Positions 57,410-64,000 of a stretch of DNA of 64,000 bases are shown piece by piece. The DNA is taken from contig URRR01000007.1 in NCBI GenBank assembly GCA_900550365.1, positions 43,340 to 107,339 on the forward strand, in the 5' to 3' direction. Both the position numbers and the translations under genes were made by a program. Origin of the DNA: an uncultured Prevotella sp. Its GTDB lineage: Bacteria > Bacteroidota > Bacteroidia > Bacteroidales > Bacteroidaceae. How positions within the stretch are numbered: the first letter of the stretch is position 1; each line of letters opens with the position of its first letter. The notes beneath the pieces were generated by a model, which had not been told where the DNA came from, searched no databases, and saw only the letters and a program-made list of their open reading frames with translations.

Positions 57410-59419
57410 ATGTCAAAAATAGGAGTATTTATATGTCATTGCGGTGAGAACATCGGGGCTACGGTTGACTGTGCCAAGGTGGCTGAAGCCGCAGGACACA
57501 TGGAGGGAGTGGCTTTTGCCACCGATTATAAATACATGTGCTCTGACCCCGGTCAGTCGCTGATTAAGAACGCAATAAAGGAATATAAACTTGACGGCGT
57601 AGTGGTAGGAGCCTGTTCGCCGCGTATGCATGAGCCTACTTTCCGCAGGGCATGTGCCGAAGCCGGCCTTAATCCGTATCTTTGTGAGATAGCTAACCTG
57701 CGCGAACATTGCTCGTGGGTACATCCGAAATCTGACGAAACCACGCAAAAGGCAATAGAAATTGTGCGCGGACTTGTTGAGAAGGTGCGCCGCGACACGC
57801 CGCTTACGCCTATCCATGTGCCTATAACAAAGAAGGCGCTTGTCATAGGAGGAGGTATCGCCGGTATTCAGGCCAGTCTCGATATAGCCAACAGCGGTCA
57901 TAAAGTGATACTTATTGAGAAAGAGCCTTCTATCGGAGGACACATGTCGCAGTTGTCAGAGACGTTCCCTACGCTTGACTGTTCACAGTGTATTCTTACC
58001 CCGCGTATGGTCGAGGTTGCGCAGCATCCTAACATAACGCTGTACACTTATGCCGAGCTTGAATCTCTCAGCGGCTTTATCGGTAACTTTGAGGCAAAGA
58101 TAAGGCTTAAGGCCAAGAGTGTGGATGAAAGTGTCTGCACGGGTTGCGGACTGTGTACAACCAAGTGTCCGCAGAAAAAAATACCGAGTGAATTTAATGA
58201 AGGACTGGGCAAGCGTACGGCAATATATGTGCCGTTTCCGCAGGCCGTGCCTAACAAACCGGTAATTGACAAGGAGCATTGCATGCACTACCGCACCGGA
58301 AAATGCGGCGTATGTGAGAAGGTCTGCCCGACACATGCAATCCGTTTCGGACAGGAAGACCGTATCATAACGGAAGAAGTCGGTGCCGTAGTGGTTACCA
58401 CTGGCTTCAACGTTCTTGGCACAGACTTCTTCCCTGAGTATGGTTATGGCCGCTATCCTGACGTCATCACAGGTCTTCAGTTTGAGCGTCTTGCATCGGC
58501 ATCAGGACCTACTCTTGGCGAGATACGCCGCCCGTCAGACGGTAAGGTGCCGAAGAAGATTGTATTCATTGCCTGCTGCGGTTCGCGTGACCCTGCCAAA
58601 GGCATACCTTATTGCTCGAAAATATGCTGCATGTACACGGCGAAGCACGCCATGCTTTACCAGCATAAGGTGCATGACGGCGAGTCATACGTGTTCTATA
58701 TGGACATCCGTGCCGGTGGCAAGAATTATGAAGAGTTTGTCCGTCGCGCCATTGATGAGGACCATGTCAACTATGTACGCGGCCGCGTTGCCCGTGTGTA
58801 TGAGAAAGACGGCAAGCTGATTGTAAAGGGAGTGGATACCTTGCTTGGCGCAACTCAGGTCGAGATTGAGGCTGACATGGTTGTTCTTGCGACAGCAGGT
58901 GTGTCAAACAAGGGTGCTGAAGAGCTTGCTCAGAAGCTCCATATATCATATGACCCGTATAAGTTCTTTGCCGAGGCACACCCGAAACTGCGGCCTGTTG
59001 AGACTAATACGGCCGGAATATTCCTTGCAGGAGCATGCCAGGCGCCTAAAGACATACCTGAGACGGTTGCCACGGCATCGGGCGCTGCCGCTAAGGTTTC
59101 AGCTCTGTTCTCTCAGCCCGACCTTGTACGTGAGCCGCTTGTTGCCGTTGTCAACCGCTGCGCTCCTCCTGTTTTCAGCACGTGTGTCGGCTGTTTCATG
59201 TGTCAGACGGCGTGCCCGTATCAGGCCATTGAACGTGAGGAGATTAAGGACAGGAAAGGAAATGTAATCAAGGTGGTGGCCAAGGTCAATCCTGGACTTT
59301 GTCAGGGATGCGGCACGTGTGTAGCGTTCTGCCGCTCAAAGTCAATAGACCTGCAAGGCTTCTCAAATCAGCAGATGTTCGCGGAGGTTGAGGCTCTGCT
59401 TGAATCCACAAACGAATAG
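57410..59419 (+). CDS. hdrA: heterodisulfide-reductase-like subunit A, FAD and 4Fe-4S
   Basis: A 669-residue flavoprotein, the likely bifurcating centre. An N-terminal Cys-containing domain comes first (FICHCGENIGATVDC), then the FAD-binding GGGIAG (147-152), 4Fe-4S motifs at Cys243-253 and Cys291-306, a second flavin-domain part and a C-terminal pair of clusters (CVGCFMCQTACP, CQGCGTCVAFCR). The domain order is that of HdrA. The 99-bp gap before it is the largest in the operon. Confidence 0.93.
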   Translation: MSKIGVFICHCGENIGATVDCAKVAEAAGHMEGVAFATDYKYMCSDPGQSLIKNAIKEYKLDGVVVGACSPRMHEPTFRRACAEAGLNPYLCEIANLREHCSWVHPKSDETTQKAIEIVRGLVEKVRRDTPLTPIHVPITKKALVIGGGIAGIQASLDIANSGHKVILIEKEPSIGGHMSQLSETFPTLDCSQCILTPRMVEVAQHPNITLYTYAELESLSGFIGNFEAKIRLKAKSVDESVCTGCGLCTTKCPQKKIPSEFNEGLGKRTAIYVPFPQAVPNKPVIDKEHCMHYRTGKCGVCEKVCPTHAIRFGQEDRIITEEVGAVVVTTGFNVLGTDFFPEYGYGRYPDVITGLQFERLASASGPTLGEIRRPSDGKVPKKIVFIACCGSRDPAKGIPYCSKICCMYTAKHAMLYQHKVHDGESYVFYMDIRAGGKNYEEFVRRAIDEDHVNYVRGRVARVYEKDGKLIVKGVDTLLGATQVEIEADMVVLATAGVSNKGAEELAQKLHISYDPYKFFAEAHPKLRPVETNTAGIFLAGACQAPKDIPETVATASGAAAKVSALFSQPDLVREPLVAVVNRCAPPVFSTCVGCFMCQTACPYQAIEREEIKDRKGNVIKVVAKVNPGLCQGCGTCVAFCRSKSIDLQGFSNQQMFAEVEALLESTNE

Positions 59420-59431
59420 AGTTAAGAAATT

Positions 59432-59896
59432 ATGAACAACGATAATAATTCAGCGTTTGAACCACGCATTATAGCTTTTGTCTGCAACTGGTGTACATAC
59501 GCAGGGGCTGACCTTACGGGCACAAGCAGACTTAAATATGCTACGAACGTAAGGATTGTCAGGTTCCCGTGCACGGGCCGTATTGATTTCATGCTGCTTC
59601 TGAAGGCTTTTGCCGGCGGAGCTGACGGCATAATAGTGTCAGGTTGTCATCCTAATGACTGTCATTATACGTCGGGCAATTTCCATGCCCGCCGCCGTTG
59701 GATGGTATTCCGCGGATTGCTTGACACTTTAGGAATCGACGTAAGACGCATACGCTATTCATGGGTCTCGGCAGCCGAAGGAGCAAAATGGGCCGACCTG
59801 GTTAACGACACAGTGGCGACAATCCGTGAACTCGGACCTTATACGGAATATAAAAAAGTAGCGGATTATCTGGGAAAGGAGGTAGAAGATGAGTAG
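59432..59896 (+). CDS. flxD: MvhD/FlxD-like iron-sulfur adaptor
   Basis: A 154-residue protein of the methyl-viologen-hydrogenase delta type with a 2Fe-2S cluster (Cys17 and Cys20 in CNWCTYAGADLTG, later FPCTGR and GCHPNDCHY). It connects HdrA to the input dehydrogenase. It overlaps the following gene by 8 bp. No hydrogenase large subunit is encoded nearby, which points to an NAD(P)H-linked FlxABCD partner instead of hydrogen. Confidence 0.9.
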   Translation: MNNDNNSAFEPRIIAFVCNWCTYAGADLTGTSRLKYATNVRIVRFPCTGRIDFMLLLKAFAGGADGIIVSGCHPNDCHYTSGNFHARRRWMVFRGLLDTLGIDVRRIRYSWVSAAEGAKWADLVNDTVATIRELGPYTEYKKVADYLGKEVEDE

Positions 59897-60686
59897 TCTT
59901 AAAGATATGGCCGTAAAGTTATTGAACGACGGAACGGCTACAAAGATTATCGGATACGAGCAAGGTAACGGCAAGACGCGTCCTTTCTTCTGTACAAAGG
60001 CAGAAGACTGTGACAGACTTGTGCTTGACGACAGTTGTAAGAACAACATTGCGGTATATCTTACAAAACCTGAACTTGTAGGAGGAGAGAAAATCGCTGT
60101 GACGGCTACAATGCCTGTGTTGCGCACCATAGTGCAGCTGACTATGGAAAATCAGATAAGCGACGGACTGTCTGTTATAATAAAAGGTAATGATGAAGAG
60201 TGCACTTTGCTTACCTCGGTAGAGGAAATGGGGAAGGTCGTAGCTGCAAATCCACTCGATATTTCAGGCAAGGAAGCCGAGCTGCGTGCCAGGTTAAAGG
60301 CCATGACACGTGAGGAACGTTGGCAGTTCTGGGTAAATGAAATGTCGAAATGTATCAAGTGTTATGCCTGCCGTGCAGCCTGTCCGTTGTGTTATTGCAC
60401 GCGTTGCATAGTAGACAATAACTGTCCGCAGTGGATTCAGCCGTGGGCAAGTCCGCTCGGAAGCATGGAGTGGCAGATAAGCAGAGTAATGCACATGGCA
60501 GGCCGTTGCGTGTCTTGTGGAGCCTGCAAGGATGCATGTCCTATGGGTATTCCAATCCATTTGCTTACCTTGAGTCTTGCCGAAGACATCCAGAAAGAGT
60601 TTGGAGTCGCTCCGGGAAGTGTTATGGACCACGGCAATGTGCTCTCTACGTTCAAAGTGGGTGATAAGGAAGATTTTATACGTTAA
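59889..60686 (+). CDS. 4Fe-4S protein, FlxB/C-like subunit
   Basis: A 265-residue protein with an N-terminal domain resembling the FrhB/coenzyme F420 hydrogenase beta N-domain and two C-terminal 4Fe-4S clusters (CIKCYACRAACPLCYC and CVSCGACKDACPM). It would relay electrons within the dehydrogenase half of the complex. Overlap with the upstream gene and a 16-bp gap to the next support a shared complex. Which Flx letter applies is not certain. Confidence 0.8.
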   Translation: MSSLKDMAVKLLNDGTATKIIGYEQGNGKTRPFFCTKAEDCDRLVLDDSCKNNIAVYLTKPELVGGEKIAVTATMPVLRTIVQLTMENQISDGLSVIIKGNDEECTLLTSVEEMGKVVAANPLDISGKEAELRARLKAMTREERWQFWVNEMSKCIKCYACRAACPLCYCTRCIVDNNCPQWIQPWASPLGSMEWQISRVMHMAGRCVSCGACKDACPMGIPIHLLTLSLAEDIQKEFGVAPGSVMDHGNVLSTFKVGDKEDFIR

Positions 60687-60702
60687 TTCAGCAAACATAG
60701 CA

Positions 60703-61716
60703 ATGGAGAATCTACATATAAGCAAGGAAGAGCTTGATAAATGGCTTGAAGGCATGAGGCATGACGGCCGGCGTGTCTTCGCGCCCGTGAAGCAGGGAGC
60801 CAAGGTTGACTTCAAGATACTCAGCGAAGGTGACACAGTGGCTGACGGGTATGTCCAGACGGCACAGTCAGCTAAGCGCATTGTGTTTCCTTTGGCCGAA
60901 GTCTTGTTCTCATACAGAAAGTCGGGTAAGGATGTTGAGGTAGCAAACGTGGATACTGACCGCTTTCCCGAGACTGTTGTATGGAAGGTACGTCCGTGTG
61001 ACGCGCGGGCGTTCAGGCAGGTTACCGAAGTGTTTACACGTGATTATGACGATACAATATATGAGGCACGGCGCAAGCGTATTACTATTGTTACTTTCAG
61101 CTGTGCCGTATGTGACGATGCATGCTTCTGTACGTCAGTAGGCGGAAGCCCCGGCAGCACTGACGGCAGCGACATCCAGGTGACCATGCTCGGTGAAGAC
61201 GGAGCCTTGGTAGAGGTTCTTACGGACAAAGGTGCTGAGCTTGCAGGTAAGTATCTTGCCTCGGCAGGTAAGGCGGAAGGCATAGACAAGTCAGCATATC
61301 TGGCAGACGTGAAGGTGAAATTCAGTGCAGAGCAGGTAAGGGAGAAGCTCAAGACAGCATTTGACAGTCCTGTATGGAAAGAGCAGTCAGAGCGATGCCT
61401 CGGTTGCGGAGCGTGCGCTTTTGTATGCCCGGTGTGTACATGTTTCGACATACAGGAGGACGCTCACGGCTCAAAAGGCCGCCGCATACGCTGCTGGGAC
61501 TCATGCGGCTTCTCGATGTTTACGCAGCATACATCAGGACACAATCCACGTCCGACGCAGGCAACACGCTGGCGTCAGCGCATTTTGCACAAATTCTCGT
61601 ATATACCTGAGAAACTGGGCGAGACGGGATGTACCGGTTGTGGCCGTTGTTCACGTGCATGCCCTGTTGATATGAATATCTCGGAACACTTAAATTCAAT
61701 AGCAAACCATGAGTAA
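60703..61716 (+). CDS. 4Fe-4S protein, AsrA/FlxB-like subunit
   Basis: A 337-residue protein with the pattern of the anaerobic sulfite reductase A/hydrogenase iron-sulfur family: an N-terminal alpha/beta domain (VRPCDARAFRQ, CAVCDDACFC) and two 4Fe-4S motifs near the C-terminus (CLGCGACAFVCPVCTCF and CTGCGRCSRACPV). Start 60703 (MENLHISKEEL) is chosen; the longer frame to 60577 overlaps the upstream gene. It works with the next gene product as in AsrA-AsrB pairs. Confidence 0.85.
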   Translation: MENLHISKEELDKWLEGMRHDGRRVFAPVKQGAKVDFKILSEGDTVADGYVQTAQSAKRIVFPLAEVLFSYRKSGKDVEVANVDTDRFPETVVWKVRPCDARAFRQVTEVFTRDYDDTIYEARRKRITIVTFSCAVCDDACFCTSVGGSPGSTDGSDIQVTMLGEDGALVEVLTDKGAELAGKYLASAGKAEGIDKSAYLADVKVKFSAEQVREKLKTAFDSPVWKEQSERCLGCGACAFVCPVCTCFDIQEDAHGSKGRRIRCWDSCGFSMFTQHTSGHNPRPTQATRWRQRILHKFSYIPEKLGETGCTGCGRCSRACPVDMNISEHLNSIANHE

Positions 61717-62548
61717 CAAGAATATATATCTTCCATATCGCATGGAGATAGAGAAAATAACGGATGAAGCACCTGGCGTAAAGACATTGCGTCTGAAATT
61801 CAAGGATGAGGCCGAAGGCGAGGCTTTTACGTTCAGGGCCGGTCAGTTTGCCGAATATTCCGCTTTTGGTGAGGGTGAATGTACGTTCTGTATAGCTTCT
61901 CCGCCTACGCGTAAGGGGTATGTAGAGTGTACGTTCCGTAAGGCAGGAAGAGTTACAACGGGGTTGTATAAGCTTGAAGAAGGCGATACGATGGGATTCC
62001 GCGGCCCGTTCGGCAACTCTTTCCCGATTGAAGAGTGGGAGGGGAAAAATCTGGTTTTCGTTGCCGGAGGTATAGCCCTGCCGCCGATGCGTTGCGTCAT
62101 TGAGAACGTGCTTGACAAGCGTGATAAGTATAAAGACATAACAATAATATATGGCGCGAAGTCAGTTAAAGACCTTGTGTACAAGGACAAGCTGAAAGAA
62201 TGGGACGAACGTCCTGACGTTAACATGATAACCACCGTTGACCCTGGTGGCGAGACACCTGACTGGAAAGGTAAGGTAGGCTTTACGCCTACGGTGCTTG
62301 AGCAGGTAGCACCTTCTTCAGAGAACTGCGTTGCCATTGTCTGCGGTCCTCCGGTGATGATTAAGTTCTCGTTCCCTGTGCTTGAAAAATTAGGCTTCAG
62401 TGACGATAACATATTTACAACGCTTGAGAACCGCATGAAGTGCGGACTCGGAAAGTGCGGCCGCTGCAATGTCGGCAAGCTGTATGTTTGCAAGGACGGT
62501 CCTGTGTTCACCAAGGCACAGCTCAACGACCTGCCGCCGGAATATTGA
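61709..62548 (+). CDS. flxA: FAD/NAD(P)-binding reductase, AsrB/FlxA-like subunit
   Basis: A 279-residue ferredoxin-NADP reductase-type flavoprotein: an FAD-binding domain (FRAGQFAEYSAFGEGE, CIASPP), an NAD(P) domain (VFVAGGIALPPMRCVI, IYGAKSVKDLVY) and a C-terminal 2Fe-2S site (KCGLGKCGRCNVGKLYVC). It is the probable entry or exit point for NAD(P)H in the Hdr-Flx complex. It overlaps the previous gene by 8 bp and ends the operon at a clear terminator. Confidence 0.9.
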   Translation: MSNKNIYLPYRMEIEKITDEAPGVKTLRLKFKDEAEGEAFTFRAGQFAEYSAFGEGECTFCIASPPTRKGYVECTFRKAGRVTTGLYKLEEGDTMGFRGPFGNSFPIEEWEGKNLVFVAGGIALPPMRCVIENVLDKRDKYKDITIIYGAKSVKDLVYKDKLKEWDERPDVNMITTVDPGGETPDWKGKVGFTPTVLEQVAPSSENCVAIVCGPPVMIKFSFPVLEKLGFSDDNIFTTLENRMKCGLGKCGRCNVGKLYVCKDGPVFTKAQLNDLPPEY

Positions 62549-62585
62549 CATACGGGCAATATAATAAATATCAGTAATAGGTATG

Positions 62586-62632
62586 ACGGACGGAAGCATT
62601 CACCAAAAGAATGTTTTTCCGTCCGTTTATTG
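62586..62632 (+). terminator. Rho-independent terminator of the Hdr-Flx operon
   Basis: ACGGACGGAA (62586-62595) pairs perfectly with TTCCGTCCGT (62617-62626), with an inner GCATTC/GAATGT pair, followed by TTATTG. Confidence 0.85.
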
Positions 62633-62746
62633 TATGCCGCCGGGCATAATCACGGTTTGCGTTAAAACGTGCTTTAACTGCGGTGCATATTGTTCAGAAT
62701 TACATCTGTTTATGACTGAAAATCCAGGTGTAACGGTCTGCTGACC

Positions 62747-62827
62747 AAAAGACGGCAAATGGCAATGTGATTTGCCGTCTTTTATCGTCCGTTTTGCCGT
62801 CTTTTGCAAGGCGAAAGACCGTCTTTT
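62747..62827. repeat. 22-bp phased word array, locus I (4 units)
   Basis: Words at 62747 (AAAAGACGGCAAATG), 62769 (GATTTGCCGTCTTTT), 62791 (GTTTTGCCGTCTTTT) and 62813 (GAAAGACCGTCTTTT). Words 1 and 2 are reverse complements apart from one end base. TATCAGGCAGTT follows about 25 bp on. Confidence 0.9.
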
Positions 62828-62949
62828 ATAGAACGCTTCTTTAAGTCCTGAATATCAGGCAGTTCTTCAATCCAGAATTATTACTTATGATAAATATTGA
62901 TGAAAAGTCTTTATTTTTTATCCACGTATTTGCTATTTGCCGATTTAAC

Positions 62950-62980
62950 TTTGTCAGATTGTGAAAAATAAGTATATTTG
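62950..62980 (+). promoter_or_regulatory. promoter of the DUF4491-rlmH pair
   Basis: TTTG (62950-62953), 19 bp, TATATTTG (62973-62980), 32 bp before the ATG at 63013. Confidence 0.75.
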
Positions 62981-63012
62981 CATTCAGTAAAAGCAATAAA
63001 GAAAAACAACCG

Positions 63013-63324
63013 ATGGAATTATATTTTACCGGAATAGTAATCGCCATATCATGTTTCTTGATAATAGGGCTGTTTCATCCGATTGTTATAAAAACCGAAT
63101 ATTATACAGGTACCAGATACTGGTGGCTGTTCATGCTGGTAGGTATCGTATGCCTTATAGCCGCCTTGTTTATCGAGAACTCTGTAATATCTTCGGTGCT
63201 CGGCATCTTCGGCGCTTCAAGCCTGTGGTCTATTAAGGAGCTTTTCGAGCAGCGAGACAGGGTGTTGAAAGGTTGGTTCCCGATGAATCCCAGACGGAAA
63301 AATGAATATAACGGAAAGCAATGA
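63013..63324 (+). CDS. DUF4491 family membrane protein
   Basis: A 103-residue protein with three hydrophobic helices (about residues 4-24, 37-55 and 58-72), the motif GLFHPIVIKTEYYTGTRYWW, and a cytoplasmic basic tail (KGWFPMNPRRKNEY). This matches DUF4491, a Bacteroidota family of unknown function. It overlaps the rlmH start by 4 bp, so the two are coupled. Confidence 0.87.
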   Translation: MELYFTGIVIAISCFLIIGLFHPIVIKTEYYTGTRYWWLFMLVGIVCLIAALFIENSVISSVLGIFGASSLWSIKELFEQRDRVLKGWFPMNPRRKNEYNGKQ

Positions 63325-63791
63325 AAGTAACTTTATTACTTGTCGGTAAGACCGCAAGCAAGCTATATGCCGAAGGTATTGATGACTACACCAGGCGCAT
63401 AAATCATTATATACCCTTTGCGATAAAGGTTATACCGGAAATAAAGAACAGCAAGAGCCTTAGTGAAGACCAGCAAAAAGAAAAAGAAGGCGAGCTTATA
63501 CTGAAAAACATTGAAGATAAGAGCTTTACCGTACTGCTTGACGAGCACGGAAAGGAATACCGCAGCATCGAGTTTGCGTCATGGCTTGAGAACAAACAAC
63601 AGACATTGAGACATCTGACTTTTGTTGTCGGAGGACCTTACGGATTCTCGCAGGCTGTATATGACCGTGCCGACGGTAAAATATCCCTGTCGCGCATGAC
63701 GCTGTCCCACCAGATGGTGAGGCTTGTGTTCGTTGAGCAGATTTACCGTGCTTGCACGATAATGCGTAACGAGCCTTATCATCATGAATGA
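63321..63791 (+). CDS. rlmH: 23S rRNA (pseudouridine-1915-N3) methyltransferase
   Basis: A 156-residue RlmH (SPOUT fold, SAM-dependent) modifying 23S rRNA helix 69. It has FVVGGPYGFSQAVYDRADG, LSRMTLSHQMVRLVFVEQIY and the C-terminal NEPYHHE. Full length. It is coupled to the DUF4491 gene. Confidence 0.97.
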   Translation: MKVTLLLVGKTASKLYAEGIDDYTRRINHYIPFAIKVIPEIKNSKSLSEDQQKEKEGELILKNIEDKSFTVLLDEHGKEYRSIEFASWLENKQQTLRHLTFVVGGPYGFSQAVYDRADGKISLSRMTLSHQMVRLVFVEQIYRACTIMRNEPYHHE

Positions 63792-63821
63792 AAAACATAA
63801 ATATAACAATAAAGAATAATT

Positions 63822-64000
63822 ATGGAAAAGACATGGAGATGGTTCGGCAAGAACGACAAGATAACGTTGTCTATGCTGAGACAAATCGGCGTTGAGGGCA
63901 TAGTGACGGCCCTTCACGACGTACCCAACGGCGAGGTATGGACACGGGAGAAAATCCGTGACCTGCGCGAGTACATCGAGAGTTACGGCATGCGCTGGTC
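63822..64000 (+). CDS. uxuA: mannonate dehydratase, N-terminal part (cut by window end)
   Basis: The start of a protein beginning MEKTWRWFGKNDKITLSMLR and continuing GVEGIVTALHDVPNGEVW and IESYGMRW, the N-terminus of UxuA, which dehydrates D-mannonate to 2-keto-3-deoxygluconate in glucuronate breakdown. Sixty residues are visible before the window ends. It follows rlmH by 30 bp. Confidence 0.92.
   Translation, partial: MEKTWRWFGKNDKITLSMLRQIGVEGIVTALHDVPNGEVWTREKIRDLREYIESYGMRW

Larger units (their letters stand above)
62549..63012. other. 464-bp intergenic region
   Basis: It holds the terminator above, a word array (62747-62827), a TATCAGGCAGTT motif near 62852 and the promoter of the DUF4491 gene. 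No gene is seen. Confidence 0.6.

Overview
The window reads as chromosomal DNA of an anaerobic Bacteroidales bacterium, most likely close to Prevotellaceae; the family level is an inference. Evidence is the Bacteroidota promoter form (TTTG or TTGN, 19-20 bp, then TAnnTTTG) in front of many genes, near absence of Shine-Dalgarno sites, a second EF-G lacking the catalytic His, the VorB/Kor type oxidoreductase, TonB-dependent receptors, DUF4491 and FeoB-associated small proteins. No rRNA, tRNA, CRISPR array, prophage or complete insertion sequence was seen.

Layout. 1-4.1 kb: an outer-membrane protein, then a leftward copper unit (metal-binding AraC-type regulator and copper P-type ATPase). 4.8-10.2 kb: ffh, folD, a TPR mini-protein and a four-subunit 2-oxoacid:ferredoxin oxidoreductase (korDABC-like). 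10.5-16.3 kb, leftward: EF-G2 and the cobalamin nucleotide-loop genes cobU-cobT-cobS-cobC plus a nucleotidyltransferase-like gene. 16.6-29.3 kb: hemW, an AT-rich two-gene island, an ABC-F protein, an M13 peptidase, metA, a U32 protein and a zinc-ribbon lipoprotein, separated by intergenic DNA dense in repeats. 29.3-38.3 kb: a TonB receptor, rpsF-rpsR-rplI, a membrane-anchored winged-helix regulator with an outer-membrane receptor-like protein, and two tiny genes of 59 codons. 38.6-55.3 kb: mostly housekeeping (mtaB, glycosyltransferase, comF, proS, OmpA lipoprotein, mtgA, uvrD/pcrA, a leftward unit with rsmG and ruvC, panB, MFS). 55.8-62.5 kb: a seven-gene HdrCBA-Flx-like electron-transfer operon. 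63.0-64 kb: DUF4491 gene, rlmH and the start of uxuA.

How the genes may work together: the Kor complex makes reduced ferredoxin from 2-oxoacids, and the Hdr-Flx complex has the parts (FAD-HdrA, CCG-domain HdrB, MvhD-like adaptor, FAD/NAD module) to exchange electrons between NAD(P)H, ferredoxin and a thiol/disulfide or other acceptor. The copper regulator probably senses the metal exported by the neighbouring ATPase.

The most unusual signal is non-coding. Nine intergenic loci carry arrays of 15-bp AAAAGACGGTCTTTT-like words separated by exactly 7 bp, so that words repeat with a strict 22-bp period; words in one array are often reverse complements of each other, and five of nine arrays are followed by a TGTCAGGATGTT-like motif. 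I do not recognise this family. A second family (three copies of about 132-140 bp with GATTTGCAATCC words) looks mobile, because one copy splits another repeat. A third is a 201-bp element with perfect 21-bp inverted ends and a 65-bp internal period. Among proteins, the copper ATPase appears to lack the entire nucleotide-binding domain between DKTGT and the GDK motif.
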